A stretch of DNA of 64,000 nucleotides from Halopseudomonas aestusnigri (GTDB lineage: Bacteria > Pseudomonadota > Gammaproteobacteria > Pseudomonadales > Pseudomonadaceae): contig NZ_NBYK01000001.1 of NCBI RefSeq assembly GCF_002197985.1, positions 193,023 to 257,022 of the forward strand. The letters are read 5' to 3'. The notes beneath the pieces are model-generated. The model was not told where the DNA came from. It saw only the letters and a program-made list of their open reading frames with translations, and ran no database searches. The position numbers and the translations under genes are program-made. Each line of letters starts with the position of its first letter. The first letter of the stretch is position 1. Shown here in pieces: positions 35,650 through 46,158 of this stretch.

Positions 35650-36989
35650 AACGCGGTCGCGGACGGCCGCGCACGACTGCTGCAGCCGATGCACCGGCTG
35701 CGGTCGGGCAGCGTATCGAGCTGACCCTGGAGCGTCTGACCCACGACGGGCGCGGTATCGGTCGCTGGCGTGGACGGACCACCTTTGTCGAGGGCGGATT
35801 GCCCGGTGAGCAGGTCACTGCCCGGGTGATTCGTGCGCGCAGCAAGCTGATTGAGGCGCGCCTGGAAAGCCTGCAGCAGGCCAGCCCTGATCGACAGCTG
35901 CCGCGCTGTCCGCACATCGAACTGTGTGGTGGCTGCAGCTTGCAGCACATGCCGCACTATCAGCAGCTGGAGATCAAGCAACAGGCGCTGGCCCAGCAAT
36001 TGCAGCATTTCGCCCAGGTTGAGCCACAGCAATGGGCGCCGGCATTGTCCGGGTCGGATTATGGCTATCGCCAGCGCACCCGTATCGCGCTGCGCTGGGA
36101 TCGGCAGCGGCGCGAGCTGGATGTGGGCTTTCGTCAACGCGCCAGCAATGAGCTGGTCAACGTAACGCAATGCCCCGTTCTGGTGCCGCAGCTGGAGGCG
36201 GCGCTCAAGGCCTTGCCAGCGCTGCTGCGCGGGCTGCGCTCTGTCGAGACGCTGGGGCATGTCGAGCTGATCGGCGCTGAGCATCCGGCGCTGGTGCTGC
36301 GTCATCTGCAACCGCTCCCGGCCGAAGATCAGCAACAATTGCTGGCCTTTGCCGAGCAGCATGGCATGGGCTGCTGGCTGCAGGGCGATGACGCTGCAGC
36401 GGTGCCGCTGGGCTCGGCTGCCGAGCCGGCGTACAAGCTGGCTGATCAGCAGTTGACGCTGGGTTTTGCGCCGGGTGACTTCACCCAGGTCAATCCGCAG
36501 ATCAATCAGGCCATGGTCAATCAGGCACTGGACTGGCTGGCGATTGAGCCGGGCGAAGCGGTGCTGGACCTGTTCTGCGGCGTCGGTAACTTCGCCCTGG
36601 CGCTGGCCCGGGCAGGCGCTTCGGTGGTGGGTATCGAGGGCAGTGAAGAGATGGTGGCGCGCGCGCAGGAAAATGCGCGCAAAAACCGCCTGGATGCGGT
36701 GCACTTTTTCTCGGCTGACCTGTCGAAGCCCCTTGAAATGTCGGCTGCGCCCCAGAGATATACGGCCGCGCTGCTGGACCCCCCGCGTGATGGCGCCGAT
36801 CAGCTGGTGGCCGATCTGGCAGCAATGGGTGTCGCGCGCATACTTTACATTTCCTGCAACCCGGCCACGCTGGCGCGGGACGCGGGAATTCTGGCTGGCA
36901 AGGGCTATACCCTGGTCAGGGCGGGCATCATGGATATGTTCCCCCAAACCGCCCATGTCGAAGCCATGGCATTGTTCCGGAGACAGTAG
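35646..36989 (+). CDS. rlmD: 23S rRNA (uracil-1939-C5)-methyltransferase
   Basis: RlmD methylates U1939 of 23S rRNA. The 447-aa protein has an N-terminal TRAM domain (about 18-75), then iron-sulfur cluster cysteines Cys88, Cys94 and Cys97 in CPHIELCGGCSLQ with a fourth in NVTQCPVL. A SAM-binding motif LDLFCGVGNFAL, DPPRDG, and the catalytic Cys in YISCNPATLARD follow. The GTG start at 35646 overlaps the cysM stop. relA follows after 25 nt, as known in Pseudomonas. Confidence 0.95.
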   Translation: MKRGRGRPRTTAAADAPAAVGQRIELTLERLTHDGRGIGRWRGRTTFVEGGLPGEQVTARVIRARSKLIEARLESLQQASPDRQLPRCPHIELCGGCSLQHMPHYQQLEIKQQALAQQLQHFAQVEPQQWAPALSGSDYGYRQRTRIALRWDRQRRELDVGFRQRASNELVNVTQCPVLVPQLEAALKALPALLRGLRSVETLGHVELIGAEHPALVLRHLQPLPAEDQQQLLAFAEQHGMGCWLQGDDAAAVPLGSAAEPAYKLADQQLTLGFAPGDFTQVNPQINQAMVNQALDWLAIEPGEAVLDLFCGVGNFALALARAGASVVGIEGSEEMVARAQENARKNRLDAVHFFSADLSKPLEMSAAPQRYTAALLDPPRDGADQLVADLAAMGVARILYISCNPATLARDAGILAGKGYTLVRAGIMDMFPQTAHVEAMALFRRQ

Positions 36990-37014
36990 ATCGCCTCCGG
37001 GCGAGGATAAGAAA

Positions 37015-39267
37015 ATGGTACAGGTCAGAGCAGCACACCCGATCAATCAGGACGGCAGCGTCAATATCGACGCCTGGATCAGCAGGATCGGGGAGCGCAC
37101 CCAGCTCAGCGACCCCCAGGTGCTTCATGAGGCATGCGAATGGGCATGTGATCTTGAGCAACAGGCGATCGCTGCGGAGAACATCTGGGCTGACGGCGCC
37201 AGCAGTTATCGCACCGGTCTTGAAATGGCCGAAATCCTGGCTGACCTCAAACTCGACCAGGATTCGCTGGTCGCCGCAGTCGTCTATCGCGCTGTGCGCG
37301 AGCGCAAGACCGATCTCACCGAGGTCGAGCACCGGTTTGGTCCGACTGTCACCCATCTGGTCGATGGCGTGCAGCGCATGGCGGCCATCAGTGTGTCGCA
37401 GAATCCCGGCAACAACGCCATGTTCAATACCCAGTCCCAGGTAGAGAATCTGCGCAAGATGCTGGTGACCATGGTCGATGACGTGCGCGTCGCCCTGATC
37501 AAGCTGGCCGAGCGTACCTGCGCCATCCGGGCGGTCAAGGACGCGCCGGAGGAGAAGCGCTACCGGGTTGCCCGTGAGGTGTTCGACATCTATGCACCGC
37601 TGGCCCATCGTCTCGGGATTGGTCATATCAAGTGGGAGCTGGAAGATCTGTCCTTCCGCTACCTGGAGCCGACCCAGTACAAGCAGATTGCCAAGCTGTT
37701 GGACGAGCGTCGGCTCGACCGGCAGGAATATATTGATGCGGTAATGGCGCAGTTGCGCGAGGCACTGGAAGAAGCGTCCATTCATGCCGACATTACCGGT
37801 CGGGCCAAGCATATTTACTCGATCTGGCGGAAGATGCAGCGCAAGGGCATCGATTTCAGTCAGGTATACGACGTGCGCGCAGTGCGGATTCTGGTGCCGC
37901 AGGTGCGTGATTGCTACACCGCTCTTGGGGTAGTTCACAGCCTTTGGCGGCACATTCCCAACGAGTTCGACGACTACATTGCCAACCCCAAGGAAAACGG
38001 CTATCGCTCGCTGCATACGGCGGTGATCGGCCCCGAGGGCAAGGTGCTGGAAGTGCAGATCCGTACCCAGGCCATGCATGAAGAGGCCGAGCTCGGTGTT
38101 TGCGCCCACTGGCGCTACAAGGGGACCGATCCGGACAGCAGCTCCAACGCCTACGAGGACAAGATCGCCTGGTTGCGACAGGTGCTGGAATGGCACGAGG
38201 AGATGGGCGATATCGGCGGGTTGGCCGAACAGCTGCGGGTGGATTTCGAGCCGGATCGTATCTACCTGTTCACCCCCGACGGCCACGTGCTGGACATGCC
38301 CAAGGGCGCGACCCCGCTGGATTTCGCCTATCGGGTACACACCGAGATCGGTCACAGCTGTCGCGGCGCCAAGGTCAACGGCCGCATCGTACCGCTCAAC
38401 TACCTGCTGCAGACCGGTGAGCAGGTCGAGATCATTACCGGCAAGCAGAGCGGGCCCAGTCGTGACTGGCTGAACCCCAACCTCGGCTACCTGAACACGT
38501 CACGCGCGCGGGCCAAGGTTCAGCACTGGTTCAAGGAACAGGCCCGCGAGCAGAACGTGCAGGCCGGCAAGCTGATGGTCGAGCGCGAGCTGACCCGTAT
38601 GGCCCTGAACGGCGCAGACTATGCGCAGTTGATTGACCGCCTCGGGCTGAAGAGTCAGGAAGATTTGTTCGTCGCTGTCGGAGCCGGCGACATGCGCCTG
38701 GCCCATGTGGTGACTGTGGCCCAGCAATTGGTCGAGCCGGATCGTCACAGCGAGCAGCTGGAGCTGATTCCGAAGAAGCCGAGCCGCTCTTCTGTCGGCC
38801 GCCGCGGCGATGTCTACATTCAGGGCGTCGGCAATCTGATGACCCAATTGGCCGGTTGTTGCCAGCCTGTGCCGGGTGACCCGATCATCGGCTATATCAC
38901 CCTCGGTCGTGGCGTCACTGTTCACCGCGCCGACTGTGCCAATGCGATGCAGCTGCAGGATCGTGACTCCGAGCGCCTGATCGAGGTGAGCTGGGGTGGC
39001 GCGCCGGTGCAGACTTACCCGGTGGAAATCTATATCAAGGCCTACGACCGCTCCGGCCTGCTGCGCGACGTGTCGCTGTTGCTGGCCAATGAGAAGATCA
39101 ACGTGCTGGAGGTCAATACGCGGACCAACAAGGACGATAACTACGCGGCCATGCTGCTGACCATCGAGATCCCGAGTCTGAGTCTGCTCAGTCGCCTGCT
39201 GACGCGGATCAGCCAGCTGCCGAACGTGATTGAGGCGCGGCGTAACCGCCAGGAAGGTCGTGGATGA
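37015..39267 (+). CDS. relA: (p)ppGpp synthetase RelA
   Basis: RelA makes (p)ppGpp on stalled ribosomes during amino-acid starvation. The 750-aa protein has an N-terminal pseudo-hydrolase domain, the synthetase domain with EFDD at 317-320 followed by NGYRSLHTAV, a TGS domain (YLFTPDGHVLDMPKGATPLDF), a zinc-finger part (AGCCQPVPGD) and a C-terminal ACT domain. The EXDD motif marks a RelA-type monofunctional synthetase rather than SpoT (RXKD). GAGGAT precedes the ATG at 37015. Upstream in-frame residues lie inside rlmD in another frame and are not real. mazG starts inside its stop. Confidence 0.95.
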   Translation: MVQVRAAHPINQDGSVNIDAWISRIGERTQLSDPQVLHEACEWACDLEQQAIAAENIWADGASSYRTGLEMAEILADLKLDQDSLVAAVVYRAVRERKTDLTEVEHRFGPTVTHLVDGVQRMAAISVSQNPGNNAMFNTQSQVENLRKMLVTMVDDVRVALIKLAERTCAIRAVKDAPEEKRYRVAREVFDIYAPLAHRLGIGHIKWELEDLSFRYLEPTQYKQIAKLLDERRLDRQEYIDAVMAQLREALEEASIHADITGRAKHIYSIWRKMQRKGIDFSQVYDVRAVRILVPQVRDCYTALGVVHSLWRHIPNEFDDYIANPKENGYRSLHTAVIGPEGKVLEVQIRTQAMHEEAELGVCAHWRYKGTDPDSSSNAYEDKIAWLRQVLEWHEEMGDIGGLAEQLRVDFEPDRIYLFTPDGHVLDMPKGATPLDFAYRVHTEIGHSCRGAKVNGRIVPLNYLLQTGEQVEIITGKQSGPSRDWLNPNLGYLNTSRARAKVQHWFKEQAREQNVQAGKLMVERELTRMALNGADYAQLIDRLGLKSQEDLFVAVGAGDMRLAHVVTVAQQLVEPDRHSEQLELIPKKPSRSSVGRRGDVYIQGVGNLMTQLAGCCQPVPGDPIIGYITLGRGVTVHRADCANAMQLQDRDSERLIEVSWGGAPVQTYPVEIYIKAYDRSGLLRDVSLLLANEKINVLEVNTRTNKDDNYAAMLLTIEIPSLSLLSRLLTRISQLPNVIEARRNRQEGRG

Positions 39268-40082
39268 GTTACCAGTTGGACGATCTGCTGTACCTAATGC
39301 AGCGCCTGCGTGACCCGCAGCACGGTTGCCCATGGGATCTGGAGCAGAGCTACGCGACCATCGTGCCGCATACGCTGGAAGAGGCCTACGAAGTCGCCGA
39401 TGCCATCGAGCAGGGCGACTTCGATCAGCTGCGCGGCGAGCTGGGTGATCTGCTGTTTCAGGTGGTGTATTACGCCCAGCTGGCCAGCGAGGAAGAGCGT
39501 TTCAGCTGGAACGAGGTGGTCGATGGCATTACCCGCAAGCTGGTGCGGCGTCACCCGCATGTGTTCCCCGACGGCAATCTGCGTACCCCGCCCGGCACCC
39601 TGACCCTGGCGCCCGAGCAGATCAAGCAGCGTTGGGAGCAGATCAAGGCCGAGGAGCGGGCCGAGAAAGCAGGCCAGCCTGAGCAGCTGTCACTGCTGGA
39701 TGATGTACCGGCGGCGCTGCCGGCCCTGAGTCGCGCGCAGAAGCTGCAGAAACGCGCGGCGTCGGCCGGCTTCGACTGGCCCGAGGCGGCCCCGGTGATC
39801 GACAAGATCAGTGAAGAGCTCGACGAAGTGCGTGAAGCGCTCGCGGCTGGCCAGCAGCAGGCCGTTGCCGAAGAAATGGGTGATCTGCTGTTCTGCGTGG
39901 TCAATCTGGCCCGGCACCTGGGTGTCGATGCGGAAAACGCGCTGCGCCAGGGCAATGCCAAGTTCGAGCGGCGCTTTCGCTTTATCGAAGATCAACTGCG
40001 TGCGCAGGGAACTACGGTGGCCGAGCGCTCGCTGGACGAACTCGACGCCCTGTGGGATGCCGCCAAGCAGCAAGGCTTGTAG
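39264..40082 (+). CDS. mazG: nucleoside triphosphate pyrophosphohydrolase MazG
   Basis: MazG hydrolyses NTPs to NMP and pyrophosphate, and it has been linked to ppGpp decay and nucleotide-pool cleaning. The 272-aa protein has two MazG folds: the first (about 10-110) with CPWDLEQSYATIVPHTLEEAYE and ELGDLLFQVVYYA, the second (about 155-260) with EELDEVREAL and EEMGDLLFCVVNLAR. The ExxE...ExxD metal motifs are present in both. The ATG overlaps the relA stop by 4 nt, so the pair is translationally coupled, which fits a functional tie to relA. Confidence 0.95.
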   Translation: MSYQLDDLLYLMQRLRDPQHGCPWDLEQSYATIVPHTLEEAYEVADAIEQGDFDQLRGELGDLLFQVVYYAQLASEEERFSWNEVVDGITRKLVRRHPHVFPDGNLRTPPGTLTLAPEQIKQRWEQIKAEERAEKAGQPEQLSLLDDVPAALPALSRAQKLQKRAASAGFDWPEAAPVIDKISEELDEVREALAAGQQQAVAEEMGDLLFCVVNLARHLGVDAENALRQGNAKFERRFRFIEDQLRAQGTTVAERSLDELDALWDAAKQQGL

Positions 40083-40102
40083 GGTCACGGCATGCCGTGA
40101 CC
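40083..40102. terminator. 20-bp perfect palindrome between convergent genes
   Basis: GGTCACGGCATGCCGTGACC begins directly after the mazG stop and faces the end of the convergent small gene at 40119. As RNA it could fold into the same strong hairpin from either side, so it may be a shared bidirectional terminator. No T-run is present, which leaves the termination role uncertain. Confidence 0.5.
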
Positions 40103-40118
40103 GTGCTTGTCGCCGCGC

Positions 40119-40463
40119 TTAATGCTGGGTTTCCTGCTGGCGCTCGAGCAACTCCTGCAGGTGCTTGCGGCTCAGCTCCAGATAGCGCGGTGTCGGGCCC
40201 TCGTCCTTGTACAGGGGGTCGCCCATTTCGTCGACCGCGATGACGTCCTTGCCGGCCTGGTAGGGCAGACTGGCTTCGAGTCCCTCCAGTGCGGCGCCGA
40301 GCAGGTCGGTAATCAGGTCCTCGATCTGGCGTTTCGGATACATCTCGTGCAGGGCTTCCAGGCGGGCCGCGTCCTCGAGTGACAGATGTACGCTGTAGCT
40401 GTTGCGGGTAACCCGGCCCTTGGCGGTTTTTTCCCAAGTCTGGGTGAGTTCACGGATCTTCAT
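40119..40463 (-). CDS. small conserved-looking protein, unknown function
   Basis: The 114-aa protein is acidic and mostly helical with no membrane segment or signal peptide. It begins MKIRELTQTWEKTAKGRVTR and contains a segment SYSVHLSLEDAARLEALHEM, then YPKRQIEDLITDLLGAAL. This could be a ribbon-helix-helix-like strand and two helices. That would suggest DNA binding, but I do not recognise a named family. AAGGGGG lies 6 nt before the ATG, so translation is likely strong. It stands alone between mazG and ppc, divergent from ppc. Confidence 0.75.
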   Translation of the reverse strand: MKIRELTQTWEKTAKGRVTRNSYSVHLSLEDAARLEALHEMYPKRQIEDLITDLLGAALEGLEASLPYQAGKDVIAVDEMGDPLYKDEGPTPRYLELSRKHLQELLERQQETQH

Positions 40464-40606
40464 GTTTTCCCCCTTGATGACTGACCGTCGCTTGTGGCGA
40501 CACCCTCAGCATAGACCATTCGCGCAGGCTTTCAGTGCCATTGGCCCCTTGTCAGGGACGGGCGGGCATCGCATGCTGTTCGCTCATACTGTTCGGAGGT
40601 AAGTCC

Positions 40607-43246
40607 ATGACCGATATCGATGCCCGCTTGCGCGAAGACGTCCACAATCTGGGAGCCCTGCTCGGGCAGACCATTAAGGCTCACCTGGGGGAGGACTTTC
40701 TGCAGCGCATCGAGCGCATCCGTCTGGGCGCCAAACAGGGGCGCAAGGCGGATCAGGCCGCCAATGAAGCGTTACTCAGCGCCCTGCAGGACTTGCCCGA
40801 TAGCCAGCTGCTGCCGGTCTGTCGTGCCTTCAACCAGTTCCTCAACCTGGCCAACATCGCCGAACAGCATCACCGCATTCGCCGCCGCCGGGCGGATGAG
40901 CCGCTCGGCTTCGAGTCGCGTTGCGTGAGTGATCTGCTGGCCCGACTCAAGCAGGAAAACTTCAGTGCCGAAGCCATCGTGCAGCAGGTCAATGATCTGG
41001 ACATTGAGCTGGTGCTGACCGCGCATCCGACCGAAGTGACCCGCCGCACCCTGATTCAGAAATACGACGCCATCGCCGCCGCCCTTGCCCGCGGTGATCA
41101 CGACGATCTGACTTCCAGCGAACGTGGTGAGGTGCGTCAGGATCTGGCCCGCCTGATCAGCGAGGCCTGGCATACCGATGAGATTCGCCGTACCCGTCCG
41201 ACGCCGGTTGATGAGGCCAAGTGGGGCTTTGCTGTCATCGAGCATTCGCTGTGGCAGGCTCTGCCGCAGTTTCTTCGTCAGTTTGACGCCGATGTGCATA
41301 AGGCGACAGGCGAGCATCTTGATCTGCGCGCCGCACCGGTGCGCATTGCCTCCTGGATGGGCGGCGACCGCGATGGCAACCCCAACGTCACCGCACCGGT
41401 AACCCGCGAGGTGCTGCTGCTGGGGCGCTGGATGGCGGCGGATCTGTACCTGCGCGACATCGAAGAGCTGACCAATCAGCTGTCAATGCACGCCGCCAGT
41501 GACGAGCTGCTGGCGCAGGCGAACTCGGTCGACGAGCCTTATCGCGCGGTGCTCAAGCAGTTGCGTACCCGGCTGCAGGCGAGCCGGCGCTGGGCGGAGC
41601 AGTCGCTGAGCGCCGATGTGCCCATGCCTGAGGAGGTATTGCACGATCTGGATGACCTGCGCGGCCCGCTGGAGCTGTGCTACCGGTCGCTGATGCAGTT
41701 TGGTCTCAAGCGCATCGCCAATGGCCCGCTGCTCGATACCCTGCGTCGGGTCAACGCCTTTGGGCTTGGGCTGGTGCGACTGGATATTCGTCAGGATGCA
41801 GCGCGGCACGCCGAGGTATTCAGCGAGCTGACCCAATACCTGCAGCTGGGCAACTACGCCGACTGGGACGAGGAGGCTCGCTGCCGCTTCCTGCTTGACG
41901 AGTTGCACAACCGCCGTCCGCTGCTGCCGCCGAGCTGGCAGCCGTCTGCGGACGTGGCTGAAGTGCTGGCGACCTGTCGGGTGGTTGCCCAGCAGCCGCG
42001 CGAGCTGCTCGGGTCCTATGTCATCTCCATGGCTTCGCATCCCTCCGACGTGCTGGCGGTCAAGCTGCTGCTCAAGGAAACCGGTGTCACCTGGCCGATG
42101 CGAGTCGCTCCGCTGTTTGAAACCCTCGATGATCTGGATCACGCCGCCGACGCCATCGACCGGCTGCTGGCGCTGGATCAGTATCGCGCGCTGGTTGGCG
42201 ACGAGCAGGAAGTCATGATCGGTTACTCCGACTCTGCCAAGGATGCCGGCACTCTGGCGGCGGGCTGGGCGCAGTACCGCGCCCAGGAGGCACTGGTGGC
42301 GGTTTGTCAGCGTCATGGCGTACACCTGCGTCTGTTCCACGGTCGTGGCGGCACGGTTGGCCGAGGCGGGGCGCCTGCGCACATGGCGATTCTGTCGCAG
42401 CCACCGGGCTCGGTATGGGGCCAGTTCCGGGTGACCGAGCAGGGCGAGATGATCCGCTTCAAGTTCGGTCTGCCCGGCATTGCCGTGCAAAGCATGCAGC
42501 TGTACGCCAGTGCGGTGCTAGAAGCCAGCCTGCTGCCGCCGCCAGCACCGCAACCGGCCTGGCGCGAGATGATGCAGCAGATGGCGGATCGTTCGGTCGA
42601 GGTTTATCGCGGCGTAGTGCGCGGCGAGCCACAATTCGTCGAGTACTTCCGTCAGGCCACGCCGGAGCAGGAACTTGGGCGTCTGCCGCTGGGCAGCCGG
42701 CCGGCCAAGCGGCGCAGTCAGGGCGGTATTGAAACCCTGCGGGCGATTCCCTGGATCTTCGCCTGGACGCAGACCCGGCTGATGCTGCCAGCCTGGCTGG
42801 GCGCAGGACAGGCGCTGCGTGAGATGCTGGATGCGGGCAGGCAGGACCAGTTGCGCGAGATGATGACGCACTGGCCGTTCTTCCTGGCACGGGTCGAGAT
42901 GCTGGAGATGGTGCTGTCCAAGGCCGATGTCGATATTGCCCGCTTCTATGAGCGGCGTCTGGCTAGCGAGGACCTCTGGCCGCTGGGCAAGCGTCTGCGT
43001 GACGCCCTGGAACAGGCCACTGCGGCAGTGCTGCAACTGCGTGACAGCGATGTGCTGCTGGCCCACAACCCGGCGCTCGGTGAGTCAGTTGCGATTCGCA
43101 ACCCCTACACCGATCCGCTGCATGTGCTGCAGGCCGAACTGATGGCGCGTACCCGCGCGCAGGGCGACAAGATTGATGCGGATCTTGAGCGTGCCCTGAT
43201 GGTGACCATGGCCGGCATCGCCGCCGGGATGCGCAATACCGGCTGA
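40607..43246 (+). CDS. ppc: phosphoenolpyruvate carboxylase
   Basis: Ppc carboxylates PEP to oxaloacetate to refill the TCA cycle. The 879-aa protein has the catalytic His140 in [26 protein letters not shown], the [15 protein letters not shown] loop, and the C-terminal AAGMRNTG end typical of bacterial PEPC. The ATG at 40607 has a perfect GGAGGT 6 nt upstream and gives the family length; an upstream start at 40535 would add 24 atypical residues. A 9-bp hairpin follows the stop. No adjacent gene is obviously related. Confidence 0.97.
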   Translation: MTDIDARLREDVHNLGALLGQTIKAHLGEDFLQRIERIRLGAKQGRKADQAANEALLSALQDLPDSQLLPVCRAFNQFLNLANIAEQHHRIRRRRADEPLGFESRCVSDLLARLKQENFSAEAIVQQVNDLDIELVLTAHPTEVTRRTLIQKYDAIAAALARGDHDDLTSSERGEVRQDLARLISEAWHTDEIRRTRPTPVDEAKWGFAVIEHSLWQALPQFLRQFDADVHKATGEHLDLRAAPVRIASWMGGDRDGNPNVTAPVTREVLLLGRWMAADLYLRDIEELTNQLSMHAASDELLAQANSVDEPYRAVLKQLRTRLQASRRWAEQSLSADVPMPEEVLHDLDDLRGPLELCYRSLMQFGLKRIANGPLLDTLRRVNAFGLGLVRLDIRQDAARHAEVFSELTQYLQLGNYADWDEEARCRFLLDELHNRRPLLPPSWQPSADVAEVLATCRVVAQQPRELLGSYVISMASHPSDVLAVKLLLKETGVTWPMRVAPLFETLDDLDHAADAIDRLLALDQYRALVGDEQEVMIGYSDSAKDAGTLAAGWAQYRAQEALVAVCQRHGVHLRLFHGRGGTVGRGGAPAHMAILSQPPGSVWGQFRVTEQGEMIRFKFGLPGIAVQSMQLYASAVLEASLLPPPAPQPAWREMMQQMADRSVEVYRGVVRGEPQFVEYFRQATPEQELGRLPLGSRPAKRRSQGGIETLRAIPWIFAWTQTRLMLPAWLGAGQALREMLDAGRQDQLREMMTHWPFFLARVEMLEMVLSKADVDIARFYERRLASEDLWPLGKRLRDALEQATAAVLQLRDSDVLLAHNPALGESVAIRNPYTDPLHVLQAELMARTRAQGDKIDADLERALMVTMAGIAAGMRNTG

Positions 43247-43254
43247 CGACAGAA

Positions 43255-43278
43255 AGCGCAGCCTTGATGGGCTGCGCT
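43255..43278 (+). terminator. hairpin after ppc
   Basis: AGCGCAGCC (43255-43263) pairs perfectly with GGCTGCGCT (43270-43278) across a 6-base loop, 8 nt after the ppc stop. Few T residues follow, so termination may be partial. The remaining gap to adk (43279-43486) holds no gene I can support. Confidence 0.6.
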
Positions 43279-43357
43279 GATCGTCAAGTATTTCAATGGC
43301 TTGTTTGCCTGCGACAATGGTCCGTCTTGTGCATGTCGGCGCGGGCGTGTATGTTGA

Positions 43358-44134
<777 letters not shown>

Positions 44135-44154
44135 GTCCTGCTCGCTTGACCACA

Positions 44155-44195
44155 AGACCCGTGCTGACTTCGGTCGCACGGGTCTTTGCATTTTT
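44155..44195 (+). terminator. intrinsic terminator after adk
   Basis: AGACCCGTGC (44155-44164) pairs perfectly with GCACGGGTCT (44176-44185) across an 11-base loop, followed by TTGCATTTTT. This is the clearest Rho-independent terminator in the window. TACAAT at 44197-44202 right after it may be a -10 box for tsaB. Confidence 0.85.
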
Positions 44196-44229
44196 GTACA
44201 ATGCCCGGCCCTGAATTCAGAATCCGACC

Positions 44230-44904
44230 ATGACTACACTGCTTGCTCTGGATACCGCCACCGAATGCTGTTCCGCCGCGCTGCTGCATGACGGCCGCGT
44301 CACTGCGCGCAGCGAAGTGATTCCGCGTCAGCACGCCCAGCGTCTGCTGCCGATGATTGAAGAGCTGCTCGGCGAGCGCGAGCTGCGTTTGCAGGATGTC
44401 GATGCGCTGGTGTTCGGCCGCGGACCCGGTGCCTTTACCGGTGTGCGTATCGCCACTGGCATGGTGCAGGGTCTGGCCTTTGCCGCCGACAAGCCGGTGA
44501 TTGCGGTGTCCAACCTGGCTGCGCTGGCCCAGCGCGCGTGGCGCGAACATGGCGCCGAGACCGTTGCAGCGGCGATTGATGCGCGCATGGACGAAGTCTA
44601 CTGGGGGCTATACGTCCTGCAGGACGGCGTCATGCAGTCACTGGACGACGAGCGGGTCTGCCCGCCGGAAGCCGTCAGCCTGCCTGACGGGGTAGCCAGT
44701 GTGGCCGGCGCCGGGACTGGCTGGCAGTACGCCGACCGGCTGGCGGTCTCGGCCGAGCGCAGTTGGTCGCAGATGCTGCCGGATGCCGTCGACCTGATTA
44801 CCCTGGCCCTGCCGCGCTGGCTGGCCGGTGAGGTGCTGGATGCGGCCGATGCCCAGCCGGTCTACCTGCGCGACAAGGTTGCCACGCCAAAAGGCCAGGC
44901 GTAA
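44230..44904 (+). CDS. tsaB: tRNA threonylcarbamoyladenosine synthesis protein TsaB
   Basis: TsaB pairs with TsaD and TsaE to place the t6A modification at A37 of tRNAs that read ANN codons. The 224-aa protein has the ASKHA-type start LLALDTATECCSAAL and the signature GRGPGAFTGVRIATGMVQGLA. Length is typical (about 220-230 aa). A candidate -10 box (TACAAT 44197-44202) lies just after the adk terminator, so it probably has its own promoter. The next small gene begins 30 nt downstream. Confidence 0.96.
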   Translation: MTTLLALDTATECCSAALLHDGRVTARSEVIPRQHAQRLLPMIEELLGERELRLQDVDALVFGRGPGAFTGVRIATGMVQGLAFAADKPVIAVSNLAALAQRAWREHGAETVAAAIDARMDEVYWGLYVLQDGVMQSLDDERVCPPEAVSLPDGVASVAGAGTGWQYADRLAVSAERSWSQMLPDAVDLITLALPRWLAGEVLDAADAQPVYLRDKVATPKGQA

Positions 44905-44934
44905 GCTGGCGGCATTATCTCTGGAGCTAATCTG

Positions 44935-45249
44935 GTGCGCCTGGACGGTTTCAACCCTTACTCATCGCTGCCTGACCGCAGCAGCCGCGCGGTTGCCAAT
45001 ACTACTGGCAGCAGCCCTGCTGCGTCCGTGCCCGGCAATGAGCAGGCCGGGGTAACCGCGACGCGTCTTCCGCCGGCACAGGTGGTCCGTACCTCCAGCC
45101 CGGCCGCCGAGTATATCCCTGCCCGGCGCGAGTCTTATGAGCCGATCTACGGTCGCGCCAATCAGGCACTCGCCAGCTACCAAAGCACCGCCAACATGCC
45201 GGTCGACAGCGGCGCTGACACCATCGTCGGCATCGACACCTACGCCTGA
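44935..45249 (+). CDS. small Ser/Pro/Ala-rich protein, unknown function
   Basis: The 104-aa protein has no signal peptide, membrane segment or recognised domain. It is low-complexity in the first 60 residues (Ser, Ala, Pro, Thr), then has YIPARRESYEPIYGRANQAL and ends in a Val- and Asp-rich tail. It is probably largely disordered. The GTG start at 44935 follows GGAG at a good distance. It sits between tsaB and the DUF72 gene in the same direction. Coding confidence rests on the ribosome-binding site and position. Confidence 0.65.
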   Translation: MRLDGFNPYSSLPDRSSRAVANTTGSSPAASVPGNEQAGVTATRLPPAQVVRTSSPAAEYIPARRESYEPIYGRANQALASYQSTANMPVDSGADTIVGIDTYA

Positions 45250-45268
45250 TGTCGTGACCGCACTACCC

Positions 45269-46141
45269 ATGCGTTTCATCACTGGCTGCCCGCTTTGGGC
45301 CGAGCCTGCCTGGGCGGGCAGCCTCTATACCTGCGGCAGCGACGCCGATGAGCGTTTGGCGCAGTACAGCCGGGTGTTTGGCGCGGTCGAGGGCAATACC
45401 ACGTTTTATTCCTTGCCGAGCGAGGCGCGTGTTGCCCGCTGGGCAGAGCTGCTGGCGCACGACTTTCAGTTCTGCGCCAAGCTGCCACGGGAAGTCAGTC
45501 ACGGCGGTCGACTGGACCCGGCGCACCCTGCGTTGGTGGCCTTCCTCAGCCGCATGGCGCCACTTGGGCAGCGGCTCGGGCCAATCTGGCTGCAGTTGCC
45601 GGAGCGCTTTGCGCCACAAGATATGGGTACGCTGGCGGATTTTCTCGATAGCTTGCCGAGCGAATACCGCTATGCAGTCGAAGTGCGCAATCCGGGCTTT
45701 TTCCGCAAGGATGACGCCGAGCGCCAGCTCAATCGTTTGCTGCATCAGCGCAGTATCGAGCGCATCAGCTTCGACAGCCGCGCCCTGTTTGCCAGTGCTG
45801 CGACCGATCCGTCGACGCTGGAAGCCAGGCAGCGCAAGCCGCGTCTGCCGGTGCACGCCATTGCGCTGAGTGAGCGCCCCAGCGTGCGCTTTATCGGTGG
45901 CATGGAGCAGGCTGCCAACTGGCAGGCACTGGCGCCCTGGCTCGACAAGTGTGCGCAGTGGCTGCAGGAAGGGCGTCAGCCGATGCTGTTTATGCACACC
46001 CCGGACAACCGGCTGGCACCGCAACTGGCCCGAGACTTTCACGCCGCGCTCTGCGAACGGCTGCCGACCCTCCCACCGATGCCGCTCTGGCCCGGTGAGC
46101 AGGAGGCCGTCGATATGCCGCAGCAGGGCGGCTTGTTCTGA
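45269..46141 (+). CDS. DUF72 (YecE family) protein
   Basis: The 290-aa protein matches the YecE/DUF72 family, a TIM-barrel-like group of unknown function. It has [17 protein letters not shown] at the start, then [39 protein letters not shown] and [13 protein letters not shown]. The ATG at 45269 gives the typical start; a GTG at 45254 would add five residues, and no clear ribosome-binding site decides between them. It begins 19 nt after the preceding small gene and ends 17 nt before rsmJ, so the run 44.2-46.9 kb may be one transcript. Confidence 0.87.
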   Translation: MRFITGCPLWAEPAWAGSLYTCGSDADERLAQYSRVFGAVEGNTTFYSLPSEARVARWAELLAHDFQFCAKLPREVSHGGRLDPAHPALVAFLSRMAPLGQRLGPIWLQLPERFAPQDMGTLADFLDSLPSEYRYAVEVRNPGFFRKDDAERQLNRLLHQRSIERISFDSRALFASAATDPSTLEARQRKPRLPVHAIALSERPSVRFIGGMEQAANWQALAPWLDKCAQWLQEGRQPMLFMHTPDNRLAPQLARDFHAALCERLPTLPPMPLWPGEQEAVDMPQQGGLF

Positions 46142-46158
46142 TAGCAACAGGAAACCTC

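Noticed and set aside
36466-37014. Longer N-terminus for RelA beginning inside rlmD
   Set aside because: Overlaps rlmD by over 500 nt in another frame with atypical sequence; a good ribosome-binding site supports the ATG at 37015.
36928-38355. 475-codon open frame antisense to relA
   Set aside because: Antisense to conserved RelA motifs with no independent evidence.
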